Shown: positions 8,354-17,337, numbered from the stretch's first letter. The stretch is DNA of 64,000 nt from an uncultured Bacteroides sp. (GCF_963678425.1 NZ_OY782857.1:407001-471000), one strand, 5' to 3'. Notes: generated by a model not told the origin, from the sequence alone. A program made the numbers and translations.

Positions 8354-8688
8354 ATAAAATCGCCGGTCAAACACTTATAAAAGGAACTGTTTGGGAATTT
8401 GGAGTTGATCTGCTAAATACTGACTGGGAAGGTATGTTAAATGGAAAAGGAGATGACAATTTAGCTGATGTTGGAAAGAAAGTTGGTTTTTATGTCGCAG
8501 GACAGCTTGTCAAAAAAGGACTCAATAAAGTACTTCCTGGAGCAGGAAAGAAAATAGAGAAAAAAGGCTTTAACTTGGGAACAGAAATATTGATGCAAGG
8601 TCCTAAACTAAAAGTCTCAGGAGCAGAAAGGCTTATTGACGCTATTGTGAAAAAAAATAAAGCCGAAAACGAACAATCAAAAGAGTAA
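8350..8688 (+). CDS. Orphan C-terminal fragment of a polymorphic-toxin-like protein
   Basis: The frame is open from 8350, but the first ATG is at 8434, giving an 84-residue product. Upstream of that ATG the frame already reads like protein (LIKGTVWEFGVDLLNTDWEG). It resembles the hydrophilic, glycine/lysine-rich end of an RHS-type or other polymorphic toxin that has lost its long N-terminal part. The segment VAGQLVKKGLNKVLPGAGKK follows. A small membrane protein begins 4 bases after its stop, as immunity genes often do. The 5' boundary coincides with a sequence duplicated from the terminator at 9319-9353. The toxin interpretation is inference; no catalytic motif is recognised. Confidence 0.45.
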   Translation: MNKIAGQTLIKGTVWEFGVDLLNTDWEGMLNGKGDDNLADVGKKVGFYVAGQLVKKGLNKVLPGAGKKIEKKGFNLGTEILMQGPKLKVSGAERLIDAIVKKNKAENEQSKE

Positions 8689-8692
8689 TGAT

Positions 8693-8893
8693 ATGAAATA
8701 TTATTTAATAGCCATAGCTAGTATTATATTTGGAGTATGGTCTACTCGATCTACATATAAAGATGAAAAGCGCTTTGTAAATCATCGTTTTACAGTCTCT
8801 TATATTATGCATTTTGGAGGTTATCTTGCCGGTATTATCGCAATCATTGTAGGTGTATTAATGCTATTGGCTTTACTAGGGTGTTTTAGTTAG
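8693..8893 (+). CDS. Small membrane protein, candidate immunity protein
   Basis: The 66-residue product has two hydrophobic segments, residues 2-17 and about 40-64, separated by a charged loop (STYKDEKRFVNHRF). It begins 4 bases after the toxin-tail-like frame and is followed by a strong terminator at 8944. Tight coupling and a membrane location would fit an immunity protein, but homology is not recognised and the partner appears truncated. Confidence 0.45.
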   Translation: MKYYLIAIASIIFGVWSTRSTYKDEKRFVNHRFTVSYIMHFGGYLAGIIAIIVGVLMLLALLGCFS

Positions 8894-8943
8894 TCGGTAA
8901 TGTATCAGATTTGGCGTTGTCCAAATAAACCCCTCTAAACATC

Positions 8944-8985
8944 ACCGCCCCTCAATGGTCAGACATTGCGGGGCGGTTTGTTTGT
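8944..8985 (+). terminator. Rho-independent terminator
   Basis: ACCGCCCC (8944-8951) pairs with GGGGCGGT (8970-8977), with an inner CAATG/CATTG stem, followed by TTGTTTGTT. It ends the small-gene pair at 8350-8893. The group II intron-like sequence begins immediately after it. Confidence 0.75.
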
Positions 8986-9280
8986 TCGCCCAGCACGAAC
9001 AGGGTGCAAGTCCCGAGCACGCCATTATAGCTGGAAGTGTTAGCTTACGGCAAGGGTGTCCATTGCGAAGTGGAATCTGAAGGAAGCCTGTGGTAAATTC
9101 CCGGTCTGAAGAACAGAAATCGGATATAAGGCTCAAAATACATGGATGAGTTTGCTAATTAAAACAAAGTCCTGTGCTATATAGATGTATACGAGTAAAT
9201 CCAGCAAATATATGGGAAGAAAGTATTGTATATTAGTTAATGATAAAAGAAGATAGATACTATTATCTTAAGCAAGATTT
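8981..9280 (+). mobile_element. 5' remnant of a group II intron (domain I)
   Basis: The sequence from TTCGCCCAGCACGAACAGGG through GGGTGCAAGTCCC, TAGCTTACGGCAAGGGTGTCC, GGAATCTGAAGGAAGC and CCCGGTCTGAAGAACAG to ATATAAGGCT matches the conserved domain I layout of bacterial group II introns. No reverse transcriptase/maturase frame and no domain V hairpin is present downstream, so this is a truncated, non-mobile copy. It directly follows a terminator hairpin, the kind of place group IIC introns favour, although I cannot assign the class. The 3' limit is approximate. Confidence 0.7.
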
Positions 9281-9323
9281 ATGTTTTTACAATACAGATA
9301 CAAATGAGTATTAATAGGAAATA

Positions 9324-9373
9324 AAAAATCGCCGGTTAAGCACTTATAAAAAGATGCTTAACCGGCGATTTTT
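9324..9373 (-). terminator. Terminator of the YfhO gene, perfect 19-bp stem
   Basis: Arms 9324-9342 and 9355-9373 (core TCGCCGGTTAAGCA) are perfectly complementary, flanked by A/T runs that give a U tract on the minus strand. A near-identical copy of its left half lies at 8352-8384. Confidence 0.88.
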
Positions 9374-9391
9374 ATTTCTTATCAGAGAACT

Positions 9392-11878
9392 TTATGCCTT
9401 CTTCTTTCTGACTTCAATAACAACCATTCCTATTGCACCAAGGATCAATAATCCTAAAGCAACATAAGCAATGTTTTCAGTTGTATGAATAGACTGAGGA
9501 TCGAACTTAAACTCAATCTTATGCTTACCGGCCGGAACATTCATTGCACGAAGAATATAGTCCGCACGTCCGTGTTGCACTGCTTTCCCATCCAGATAAG
9601 CCTGCCATCCCGGATAGTAAATTTCAGCAAAGACAACTACTCCGTCTTTGGATGAAGAGGTTTCGTATATCAATGCATTCGGAGCATAAGAGGTTAGTTT
9701 AACAGTAGACAAAGAATCTTTGAATGCTGTTTGAACACCATTTAATGCTTGTTTAAAGTTATCGGCTACGACTGCTGTTTTAGTAGGTACCGTTGCATTC
9801 AAAGCTTCAATTTCCTGATTGGCATTCTGCACATACTTCACGTTCTCAACAAACCATGCGTTTCCATAAGCATACGGATTCTCAACCGGTGCTGTTTTAC
9901 CTCCTCCTGTTGGGAAGATAAAGTATTTAGTATTCAGCATATTTATTACACCGATAGAGTCAGAATTAATCTTTGCCATATCTCCTTGGACTGCGGGAAT
10001 CTGTCGTTGCAGGTATGTCATCTCCTTAGAAATATGATTCTCAATCATCTCCTGATAACGTCTCAACTTAGCCGGATGGTATCCACCTACACTTTTGTGC
10101 CAGTAAGAAGTATTATTATCATTGAAAGTGCTGACTGCAAAATTAAGCACTCGATAATCCAGGCTCTTGTCACGAAGAATAAACTCATCGGTAGGAGTCT
10201 TCTGAACAACAGACAGACGCTGTTCCGGTTCTACAAAGTCTGCATCTTTCAGATAACGCTTGTCTACACCCCACATATCTCCTAAACAAAGAATTGTAAG
10301 TGCTACCACCATCCACTGAGCTTTTAGCTTGCCTGCATTGTATGCAAGAACCAGAGCCGCACCAATCAGGATAATGATTACGCTTCTCCATGCATCTGAA
10401 GTGAATATGCTTTGACGAATCTCTGTAAGGTTAGCAATAATAGGAGAAAGCTGATCTGCCGGAATTCCGTTATGCAATGCCTGCATTTCACTGCTGGAAA
10501 TATATGAAGAGAAGAACATTCCCGGAGCCAAAGCAAACAATAATGCGATTCCACCTGTAAGTCCTAAACTGATATAGAAATACTTCAGGTTCTGCTTTAG
10601 AACCTGTGGTTTTTCAATAATCTCTTTCAATGCAAGTATGGCAAGTAAAGGAATGGTAAATTCCGCTATTACAAGAATAGAAGATACCGCTCTGAACTTG
10701 GAATACATTGGAATATAATCGAGGAAGAAATCGGTAAAACCCATAAAATTCCTTCCCCATGAAAGGAGTATGGACAAGATTGTAGCTGCAAGCAATGCCC
10801 ATTTAACAGGAGTCTTTACAATAAAGAGTGCCAGAAAAAAGAGCGTTAGTATGAATGCACCTACATAAACCGGACCGGAAGTACCGGGTTGTTCTCCCCA
10901 ATATTGACCTATCTGATTATATAACTGAGAATACTGAGGATTTGCTTTCTCCATAGCTGTCTCATTAGCAGCCAAAGGAACAGAAGCTCCGCCTTTTACA
11001 TTTGGAACAAGCAAAGAGAATGTTTCTCCAATGCCATAACTCCACTGCACAATATAGTCGCGTTCCAATCCGCTGTTAGTCTGGTTGGCATTATTCTGTT
11101 TTACCAGTTCAGACTTACCGCGCATGGTATCCTTGCTATACTCATACGTATGATACAGATTTGAGATATTTACGGATACACCAATCAGTGCTGCAACAAT
11201 AAGTACACCACTTGCTTTAAAGAAGTGGGGCAACTCTTTGTTTTTGTAAGCCTCAACAAAATAAGCGATAACCATAAAGAGAATGACAAACAAGAAATAG
11301 TAAGTCATCTGCACATGGTTAGAGAGGATTTGCAATGCCACAAAGAAAGCGGTAAGCACTCCACCAACCAGATATTTCTTCCTATATGCAAGTACCATCC
11401 CGGCAATTGTAGGCGGGATATAAGCCAGCGTAACAAATTTCCAGATATGTCCGGCACCAATGATAATAAAGAAATAAGAAGAGAAAGCCCAGACTATGGC
11501 TCCCAATATGGAAAGATAGACAGAGAAATCAAATGCCCGCATCAGGATATAGAAACCAAGCAGCATAATGAAAACCATGTAAACATAATCGGGCAAGAAG
11601 AGTCTGTAACCCTTCTCTACCTTCTGAAGTAAACTTGTGGAATCATAACTTGGCGATATCTGATAAGTAGGCATGCCACCAAATACAGCATTAGTCCACC
11701 GTGAACGCTCACCTGTTTTTTCCGTGAATTCCTTAGATTCCTGTCCCAGCCCGATACTTGCAACAGCATCATGTTGGGCAAGAACTCTTCCTTCCGTTAT
11801 TGCCGGAAAGAAATAGGCCAGCGATATAATAACGAATGCTACAATCGCAATAATATCTGGCAATGATTTCTTCATCAT
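9392..11878 (-). CDS. YfhO family integral membrane protein
   Basis: The 828-residue protein has an N-terminal hydrophobic helix, then ITEGRVLAQHDAVASIGLGQE, the conserved first periplasmic region of YfhO proteins. About a dozen membrane segments follow through residue ~540, then a large soluble domain, and a last helix before the lysine/arginine-rich end (VIEVRKKKA). YfhO proteins belong to the GT-C-like superfamily; Bacillus YfhO is implicated in lipoteichoic-acid glycosylation, but in Bacteroidales the role is not established. The gene lies 44 bases after ahcY and may be read from the same promoter. Either of the two adjacent ATGs could be the start. Confidence 0.85.
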   Translation of the reverse strand: MMKKSLPDIIAIVAFVIISLAYFFPAITEGRVLAQHDAVASIGLGQESKEFTEKTGERSRWTNAVFGGMPTYQISPSYDSTSLLQKVEKGYRLFLPDYVYMVFIMLLGFYILMRAFDFSVYLSILGAIVWAFSSYFFIIIGAGHIWKFVTLAYIPPTIAGMVLAYRKKYLVGGVLTAFFVALQILSNHVQMTYYFLFVILFMVIAYFVEAYKNKELPHFFKASGVLIVAALIGVSVNISNLYHTYEYSKDTMRGKSELVKQNNANQTNSGLERDYIVQWSYGIGETFSLLVPNVKGGASVPLAANETAMEKANPQYSQLYNQIGQYWGEQPGTSGPVYVGAFILTLFFLALFIVKTPVKWALLAATILSILLSWGRNFMGFTDFFLDYIPMYSKFRAVSSILVIAEFTIPLLAILALKEIIEKPQVLKQNLKYFYISLGLTGGIALLFALAPGMFFSSYISSSEMQALHNGIPADQLSPIIANLTEIRQSIFTSDAWRSVIIILIGAALVLAYNAGKLKAQWMVVALTILCLGDMWGVDKRYLKDADFVEPEQRLSVVQKTPTDEFILRDKSLDYRVLNFAVSTFNDNNTSYWHKSVGGYHPAKLRRYQEMIENHISKEMTYLQRQIPAVQGDMAKINSDSIGVINMLNTKYFIFPTGGGKTAPVENPYAYGNAWFVENVKYVQNANQEIEALNATVPTKTAVVADNFKQALNGVQTAFKDSLSTVKLTSYAPNALIYETSSSKDGVVVFAEIYYPGWQAYLDGKAVQHGRADYILRAMNVPAGKHKIEFKFDPQSIHTTENIAYVALGLLILGAIGMVVIEVRKKKA

Positions 11879-11922
11879 ATTCTTTTATAGTTGAACTTTC
11901 TACTCACAATTTTCTATCTGAA

Positions 11923-13341
11923 TTAATATCTGTAATGATCTGCTTTATAAGGACCATCAACGGAAACGCCAATGTAAGCAGCTTGCTCAGGAGTCAGTTT
12001 AGTGAGCTTCACTCCAATCTTTTCAAGGTGGAGACGAGCAACTTCTTCGTCCAATTCTTTAGGCAAACGATAAACATCAATCTCATATTTCTTCTTGAAC
12101 AGTTCAATCTGAGCCAATGTCTGGTTTGTGAATGAGTTACTCATTACAAATGATGGGTGACCTGTTGCACAACCAAGATTAACCAAACGACCGTCAGCAA
12201 GAAGAAGAACAGAATGTCCGTCAGGGAAGAAGTATTGATCAACCTGTGGTTTGATATTACGGCTCTTGATACCAGGATAGTTCTTCAGGTTCTCAACCTG
12301 TATCTCATTGTCGAAGTGACCAATGTTACAGATAATAGCCTGATCTTTCATCTTCTCAATGTGATCGATACGGATGATATCAATATTACCGGTAGTAGTA
12401 ACAAAGATGTTTCCCTGGCTTGCAGCATCTTCCATTGTCATTACTTCGAAACCTTCCATTGCTGCCTGAAGTGCACAGATTGGATCTACTTCAGTAACCA
12501 AAACTCTTGCTCCGTAAGAACGCATAGAGTGAGAGCATCCTTTACCTACATCACCATAACCACAAACAACAACTACCTTACCGGCAATCATTACGTCTGT
12601 AGCACGTTTGATACCATCGGCCAATGATTCACGGCAACCATACAAGTTATCGAACTTGGATTTGGTTACAGAGTCGTTTACGTTAAATGCAGGGAAAAGA
12701 AGTTTGCCTTCTTCCTTCATCTGATACAAACGGTGAACGCCTGTTGTTGTTTCTTCAGATACACCACGGATTTCGGGTACCATACGTCCCCAGATACCGT
12801 TATCTTCCTTCAAAACATTCTTCAGGATAGCATACAGTTGCTTTTCATCTTCTGCATGAACTTCATTATCCAATAAAGAAGGATCTTTTTCGGCTTCATA
12901 TCCGCAATGAATCATCATGGTAGCATCTCCGCCATCGTCAACAATCACTGTAGGGCCCTGATGACCTGGGAAAGTAAGAGCCTGTAATGTACACCACCAG
13001 TATTCTTCCAATGTTTCACCTTTCCAGGCAAAAACCGGAACTCCGGAAGCAGCAATAGCAGCTGCGGCATGATCTTGTGTAGAATATATATTACATGAGC
13101 ACCAACGCACATCTGCACCCAAAGCAACCAATGTTTCAATCAACACAGCTGTTTGAATGGTCATGTGAAGTGAACCCATAATACGAGCACCTTTAAGCGG
13201 TTTAGATTCTCCATACTTTTCGCGAAGAGCCATTAGCCCGGGCATTTCTTGTTCTGCCAGATCGAGTTCCTTGCGACCAAAGTCGGCAAGCGTAATGTCT
13301 GCCACTTTATAAGGCAGCTCAGAGAATAATTTTGTAGACAT
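11923..13341 (-). CDS. ahcY: Adenosylhomocysteinase
   Basis: This 472-residue enzyme hydrolyses S-adenosylhomocysteine to adenosine and homocysteine, relieving product inhibition of methyltransferases. It has the conserved N-terminal MGSLHMTIQTAVLIETL segment, the substrate-domain motif NVNDSVTKSKFDN, the NAD-binding glycine-rich loop VCGYGDVGKG and the C-terminal DGPYKADHYRY ending with the dimer-contacting Lys and Tyr. The length and insert pattern match bacterial tetrameric enzymes. A good consensus promoter lies just upstream (13376-13407). YfhO follows in the same direction. Confidence 0.97.
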   Translation of the reverse strand: MSTKLFSELPYKVADITLADFGRKELDLAEQEMPGLMALREKYGESKPLKGARIMGSLHMTIQTAVLIETLVALGADVRWCSCNIYSTQDHAAAAIAASGVPVFAWKGETLEEYWWCTLQALTFPGHQGPTVIVDDGGDATMMIHCGYEAEKDPSLLDNEVHAEDEKQLYAILKNVLKEDNGIWGRMVPEIRGVSEETTTGVHRLYQMKEEGKLLFPAFNVNDSVTKSKFDNLYGCRESLADGIKRATDVMIAGKVVVVCGYGDVGKGCSHSMRSYGARVLVTEVDPICALQAAMEGFEVMTMEDAASQGNIFVTTTGNIDIIRIDHIEKMKDQAIICNIGHFDNEIQVENLKNYPGIKSRNIKPQVDQYFFPDGHSVLLLADGRLVNLGCATGHPSFVMSNSFTNQTLAQIELFKKKYEIDVYRLPKELDEEVARLHLEKIGVKLTKLTPEQAAYIGVSVDGPYKADHYRY

Positions 13342-13375
13342 ACTAAATTATGATTAGTTTATTAAATTAATTCGG

Positions 13376-13407
13376 CAAAGATAAGATTTTCTAAATAGTG
13401 ACACAAA
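13376..13407 (-). promoter_or_regulatory. ahcY promoter, -33/-7 consensus
   Basis: On the minus strand TTTG (13404-13407) is followed after 20 bases by TATCTTTG (13376-13383). This fits the Bacteroidetes sigma-ABfr pattern about 35 bases upstream of the ahcY start. Confidence 0.7.
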
Positions 13408-13498
13408 AGGATTCCGATTTTTTAATAATGATACTCACCTCTTTATGTTTTCTTTTCTTTCATTTAACGAAAACATCTTATTGCAGATATAAAAAATA

Positions 13499-13535
13499 AA
13501 TCCCGGACAAAGTTTTTATTCTTTTGCCCGGGATT
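13499..13535 (-). terminator. Terminator of the acyl-CoA ligase gene
   Basis: On the minus strand AATCCCGGGCAAAAG pairs with CTTTGTCCGGGATT, followed by TATTTTTT. It lies 20 bases beyond the ligase stop codon. Confidence 0.8.
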
Positions 13536-13555
13536 CAGTAAAGCTATTCTAAAAA

Positions 13556-15205
13556 TTAAATAATTTCAATTCCTTGTTCTTCGCAAAGTTTCAAACTCAG
13601 CTCTTTTAACTTAAATTTCTGGATTTTACCACTTCCTGTCATCGGAAACTCATTGATAAAGAATACATATTTAGGTATCTTATACCTTGCAATCTTATCT
13701 TTGCAATATTCACGCACATCAGAGGCCTCCATATCTACTCTTTCGTGAAGAATGATAAATGCACCAACGGCTTCACCATATTTCTGAGAAGGTACTCCTG
13801 CAACCTGCACATCTTTTACTCCGGGGAGTTTGTAGAGGAATTCCTCAATCTCACGTGGATAGATATTCTCGCCTCCACGAATTATCATATCTTTAATTCG
13901 GCCAGTAATACGGTAGTTGCCATCCTCGTCTTTTACGCCAAGATCGCCAGAATGAAGAAAGCCATTCTTGTCAATCACTTCGGCTGTTGCCTGAGGATTC
14001 TTATAGTAGCCTTTCATGGTATTATAACCACGGTTACACATTTCACCCTGAACACCTACAGGGCACTCTTCACCTGTTTCCGGATCGAGAACTTTTACTT
14101 CGGTAAATTCGAATTCATAACCCACTGTATTGCAACGAGCATCAAACGAATCATCTATACGAGTATGAGTCATTCCGGGAGAAGTTTCTGTCAAGCCATA
14201 TACGCTGGTTACCCTCATGAACATCTTTTCCTGCACCTGCTTCATCAGTTCCACCGGACAAAGTGAACCGGCCATGATACCAGTACGCAAAGAAGTAAGA
14301 TCAAACATATCGAACATAGGGTGATGCAATTCCGCTATAAACATAGTGGGTACTCCATAAACAGCTGTACATCGCTCTTTGTGAATAGAAGCAAGAACAA
14401 CTAACGGATCAAAACGTTCCACCATTACCTGTGTGCAACCATGTGTCAATACATTCATGCTGGCAAGCACCACTCCAAAGCAATGGAACAGAGGTACACA
14501 ACAGCAGAGTTTATCATCTGCGGTGAATTTCATGTGTTCACCGGTTAAATATCCATTATTTGCAATGTTATGATGAGATAGCATAACCCCTTTTGGGAAA
14601 CCGGTGGTACCAGATGTATATTGCATGTTTACTACATCATGACAACTTACCTGCTTTTTCGCTTCAATCAAACAGATATCATCTACATTCTTTCCAAGAA
14701 GAATTACTTCCGAGGTGTTATACATTCCACGAAGCTTCTCTTGTCCAATGTAAACCACATTTTTCATTTCCGGAAAGCGTTTACTTTGCAGATGACCACG
14801 TTGGGTAGTTTTCAGTTCAGGAAGCATCTTATAAACTATCTCTACAAAGTCGCTGTCGCGATCTCCGTTGGTAATGCACAAGGTGTGCATATCCGAGTTT
14901 TTGCAAATATATTCCAGCTCAGATAATTTATAACTGGTATTAACCGTTACATATATAGCCCCAATCTTGGCACAAGCATAAAGGTATGTGAGCCAATCCG
15001 GCACATTTGTTGCCCAGATCCCCACATGTGAGCCTTTTGTCACACCAATAGAGAGAAGCCCCTTTGCCATTTCGTCAACACGTTCGTTAAATTGCTTCCA
15101 GGTAAAGCGTAAGTTTCTGTCGGAATAGACAATGTATTCCTTATCGGGAGTTACCTCAGCCCAGTGTTCCAGCCACTGCCCCAAGGTTCTGTCAAATAAC
15201 TGCAT
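13556..15205 (-). CDS. AMP-binding acyl-CoA ligase
   Basis: The 549-residue protein is an ANL-superfamily ligase that activates a carboxylic acid to an acyl-adenylate and then the CoA thioester. The phosphate loop YTSGTTGFPKGVMLSH lies near residue 195-210 and VYGLTETSPG near 335. LHSGDLGVKDEDGNYRITGR and then IIRGGENIYPREIEEF form the hinge and C-terminal domain, and GSGKIQKFKLKEL carries the catalytic Lys. This resembles medium/long-chain fatty acyl-CoA synthetases. It follows the XRE-cupin regulator by 10 bases, so the two form an operon. Chain-length preference cannot be stated. Confidence 0.92.
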   Translation of the reverse strand: MQLFDRTLGQWLEHWAEVTPDKEYIVYSDRNLRFTWKQFNERVDEMAKGLLSIGVTKGSHVGIWATNVPDWLTYLYACAKIGAIYVTVNTSYKLSELEYICKNSDMHTLCITNGDRDSDFVEIVYKMLPELKTTQRGHLQSKRFPEMKNVVYIGQEKLRGMYNTSEVILLGKNVDDICLIEAKKQVSCHDVVNMQYTSGTTGFPKGVMLSHHNIANNGYLTGEHMKFTADDKLCCCVPLFHCFGVVLASMNVLTHGCTQVMVERFDPLVVLASIHKERCTAVYGVPTMFIAELHHPMFDMFDLTSLRTGIMAGSLCPVELMKQVQEKMFMRVTSVYGLTETSPGMTHTRIDDSFDARCNTVGYEFEFTEVKVLDPETGEECPVGVQGEMCNRGYNTMKGYYKNPQATAEVIDKNGFLHSGDLGVKDEDGNYRITGRIKDMIIRGGENIYPREIEEFLYKLPGVKDVQVAGVPSQKYGEAVGAFIILHERVDMEASDVREYCKDKIARYKIPKYVFFINEFPMTGSGKIQKFKLKELSLKLCEEQGIEII

Positions 15206-15215
15206 ATGTGTATAA

Positions 15216-15791
15216 TTAAATAGGAGTATAGATTACAGCTAATATTTTAGCAGCTTGTCCTTCAAAAGCATGTACATGGTGAGGCACAATAGAATCGTAG
15301 TAAATGCTGTCGCCCTCTTCAAGTACGTATGTGTCCTTTCCATAGTTAATTTCCATAGTACCTTCCATAACCATAATAAATTCTTCACCTTCGTGAGAAG
15401 AGAGTATAAATTCATTATCCGAGCTCTCAGCCACATCTATGATGAAAGGCTCCATGTGTCGGTCTGCTTTAGATTTTGAAAGAGAATGGTACTCCATATG
15501 TTTGCGGGAACGAACCGCATTATTCGAAAAGCTTATGGTATCACTAGCCTCTTTCTTACGACAAAGTACGGGTCCCTGATCATCCATATCGTCAAGGAAT
15601 GTGCCTAAACGAACGCCAAGCACACGTGCGATCTTAATCAGTGGAGCCAGTGAAGGTATATCTATGTTATTTTCAATCCGTTCAATCTGCTCAACAGCTA
15701 AACCTGAACGATCTGCCAGTTCATTTATACTTATTTCCTTTGCTTCGCGAAGTGCTTTAATCTTCTCTCCTACAATTTTACTATTGTCCAT
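15216..15791 (-). CDS. XRE-family regulator with cupin sensor domain
   Basis: Residues 1-65 form a helix-turn-helix of the Cro/CI type (IKALREAKEISINELADRSG, then IARVLGVRLGTFLDD). Residues 110-191 form a cupin_2 barrel (SHEGEEFIMVMEGTMEINY, then EEGDSIYYDSIVPHHVHAF). This architecture is used by one-component regulators sensing a small metabolite. The gene precedes the acyl-CoA ligase by 10 bases and probably controls that operon, perhaps in response to a fatty acid or CoA ester. The ligand is inferred, not shown. A TATTTTTG -7-like box lies at 15829-15836 on the minus strand. Confidence 0.9.
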   Translation of the reverse strand: MDNSKIVGEKIKALREAKEISINELADRSGLAVEQIERIENNIDIPSLAPLIKIARVLGVRLGTFLDDMDDQGPVLCRKKEASDTISFSNNAVRSRKHMEYHSLSKSKADRHMEPFIIDVAESSDNEFILSSHEGEEFIMVMEGTMEINYGKDTYVLEEGDSIYYDSIVPHHVHAFEGQAAKILAVIYTPI

Positions 15792-16004
15792 ACTGCCTTT
15801 TTAAGATTAATTCATTAGGTATTTTTCGCAAAAATAGCTAAATCTTTAATCAAATAAAAGGATTTCCTGATAATTTATTATAAGGAAGGATATTTATGCG
15901 TTACAGAGCATACCTTATTGACAGACAACTCGTTTCTATAAAGAGGTTTTATGGGCTCACCCGATAATTAGTGGGTTAATAAGATAAAATGTTATCTTTG
16001 TCAT

Positions 16005-16388
16005 ATGGAAAAGGACGTTTTATTATCATTAGTAAGTTTGATGCTTCCCGAAAACATCTTATCAAGGTTTAGTATCGTAAATGTAGAAAAGAGTTCAGAT
16101 GCAATACTTATTTATTTGGAGGAGAAAATAGATGCTAAATATGCTTCGAATGATCTCTTTGAATCCAAAGGCTTCCTGAATCCTGTCACCATCAGAGATT
16201 TTCCTCTTCGTGACAAAGCTGTTGATTTGGTGGTTCGTCGCCGCCGTTGGATTAATCGGCAAACAAATGAAAGTTTTACAGCTCCTTATGATGAGTTTAA
16301 AGCCGAAGGTACCCGCTATTCGAAAGAATTTGCGGCTTTTTTAAAAGAGGTGTATGGAGACGAGACCTACGAGCTCCCGTTCGCTTGA
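16005..16388 (+). CDS. Transposase N-terminal region (ISAon1-type orfA)
   Basis: The 127-residue protein resembles the separately encoded N-terminal region of ISAon1-type transposases in Bacteroidetes. It ends in a basic helix (VVRRRRWINRQTN) suited to binding the terminal repeats. It overlaps the catalytic frame, which is in the +1 frame, by 35 bases. The intergenic signal is AAAGAGG just before ATG 16354, so the second protein could be made by coupled re-initiation rather than by frameshifting. Confidence 0.8.
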   Translation: MEKDVLLSLVSLMLPENILSRFSIVNVEKSSDAILIYLEEKIDAKYASNDLFESKGFLNPVTIRDFPLRDKAVDLVVRRRRWINRQTNESFTAPYDEFKAEGTRYSKEFAAFLKEVYGDETYELPFA

Positions 16389-17337
16389 TGCTTATTATCA
16401 TATAAACGGGGATACGTTTGAAAAACAGTATAAAGAAGTCCTAAGTGGCTATCGTCGATGGAATGAATATTCTCATGCGGATGAGTGGCTTATATTCCCA
16501 GAGAATGTTGGTAAACGGCTTTGCATTGATGAAACATCCATAAGTGACGGCGAGCTCTATACCATAGTCTCCAACCCAGAAGCGCGTGGGAGAAAAGGGT
16601 CACTGGTAGCTTTGGTTAAAGGTGTTTCCTCAAATGATGTAATCGATACTTTAAAACTTATACCTGAAGATAAACGATCTGTCGTGGAAGAAGTTACAAT
16701 GGACCTATCCAATAGCATGAATCTTATAATCCGAAGATGTTTTCCCAAAGCCAAGCGTACAATTGATCGTTTCCATGTTCAAAAGCTGACATGTGATGCA
16801 TTGCAGGAAATGAGAATAGCACATCGTTGGGATGCCATTCAAGCCGATACGGATGCAAAAGAAGAAGCTAAGGAAAAAGGAGAAGATTATCAGCCTGCCA
16901 CATTTGCAAACGGTGATACGCAAAAACAATTGTTGGCAAGGAGTCGATATTTACTGTTCAAATCCATGGACAAATGGACGGAAAGCCAAAAGGAAAGAGC
17001 GGCAATATTGTTTGATATCTATCCCGATATAAAAGAAGCTTATTCTCTAACGCACTCACTGAGAATGATATTCAACAAGAACACGGTAAAGGATGCAGCC
17101 AGGATGTCACTTGCACGTTGGTATGACAAAGTGGACAACTCTGGCTTTAAAAGCTTTAATGTCATAGCAGGAACATTGTACGAACATTACGACGAGGTAT
17201 TGAACTTCTTTACAAACAGGGCTACCAATGCGTTTGCAGAATCTTTTAATGCAAAGATCAAACAATTTAGGGCACAGCTTAGAGGAGTGATTGATATAAA
17301 GTTTTTCTTCTTTAGATTGAGTAAGCTTTATGCCTAG
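16354..17337 (+). CDS. DDE transposase (ISAon1-type orfB)
   Basis: The 327-residue catalytic transposase has acidic residues in the expected order: Asp59 in CIDETS, Asp117 in VTMDLSNSM and Glu295 in AFAESFNAKIK. IDRFHVQKL near 136-144 is the conserved patch following the second Asp in ISL3-like transposases. A long charged helical insertion occupies residues ~155-215. The stop codon lies immediately before the right terminal repeat. ATG 16354 has an AAAGAGG Shine-Dalgarno-like sequence four bases upstream, which is uncommon among the surrounding genes. Confidence 0.9.
   Translation: METRPTSSRSLDAYYHINGDTFEKQYKEVLSGYRRWNEYSHADEWLIFPENVGKRLCIDETSISDGELYTIVSNPEARGRKGSLVALVKGVSSNDVIDTLKLIPEDKRSVVEEVTMDLSNSMNLIIRRCFPKAKRTIDRFHVQKLTCDALQEMRIAHRWDAIQADTDAKEEAKEKGEDYQPATFANGDTQKQLLARSRYLLFKSMDKWTESQKERAAILFDIYPDIKEAYSLTHSLRMIFNKNTVKDAARMSLARWYDKVDNSGFKSFNVIAGTLYEHYDEVLNFFTNRATNAFAESFNAKIKQFRAQLRGVIDIKFFFFRLSKLYA

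Noticed and set aside
8942..9136. A 64-codon minus-strand frame
   Set aside because: It lies within the terminator and the group II intron remnant and has no recognisable protein features.
9749..10285. A 178-codon plus-strand frame opposite the YfhO gene
   Set aside because: It is a shadow of a strong, full-length membrane-protein gene and has no independent features.
12157..12627. A 156-codon plus-strand frame opposite ahcY
   Set aside because: It is antisense to a conserved enzyme and has no promoter or recognisable motif.
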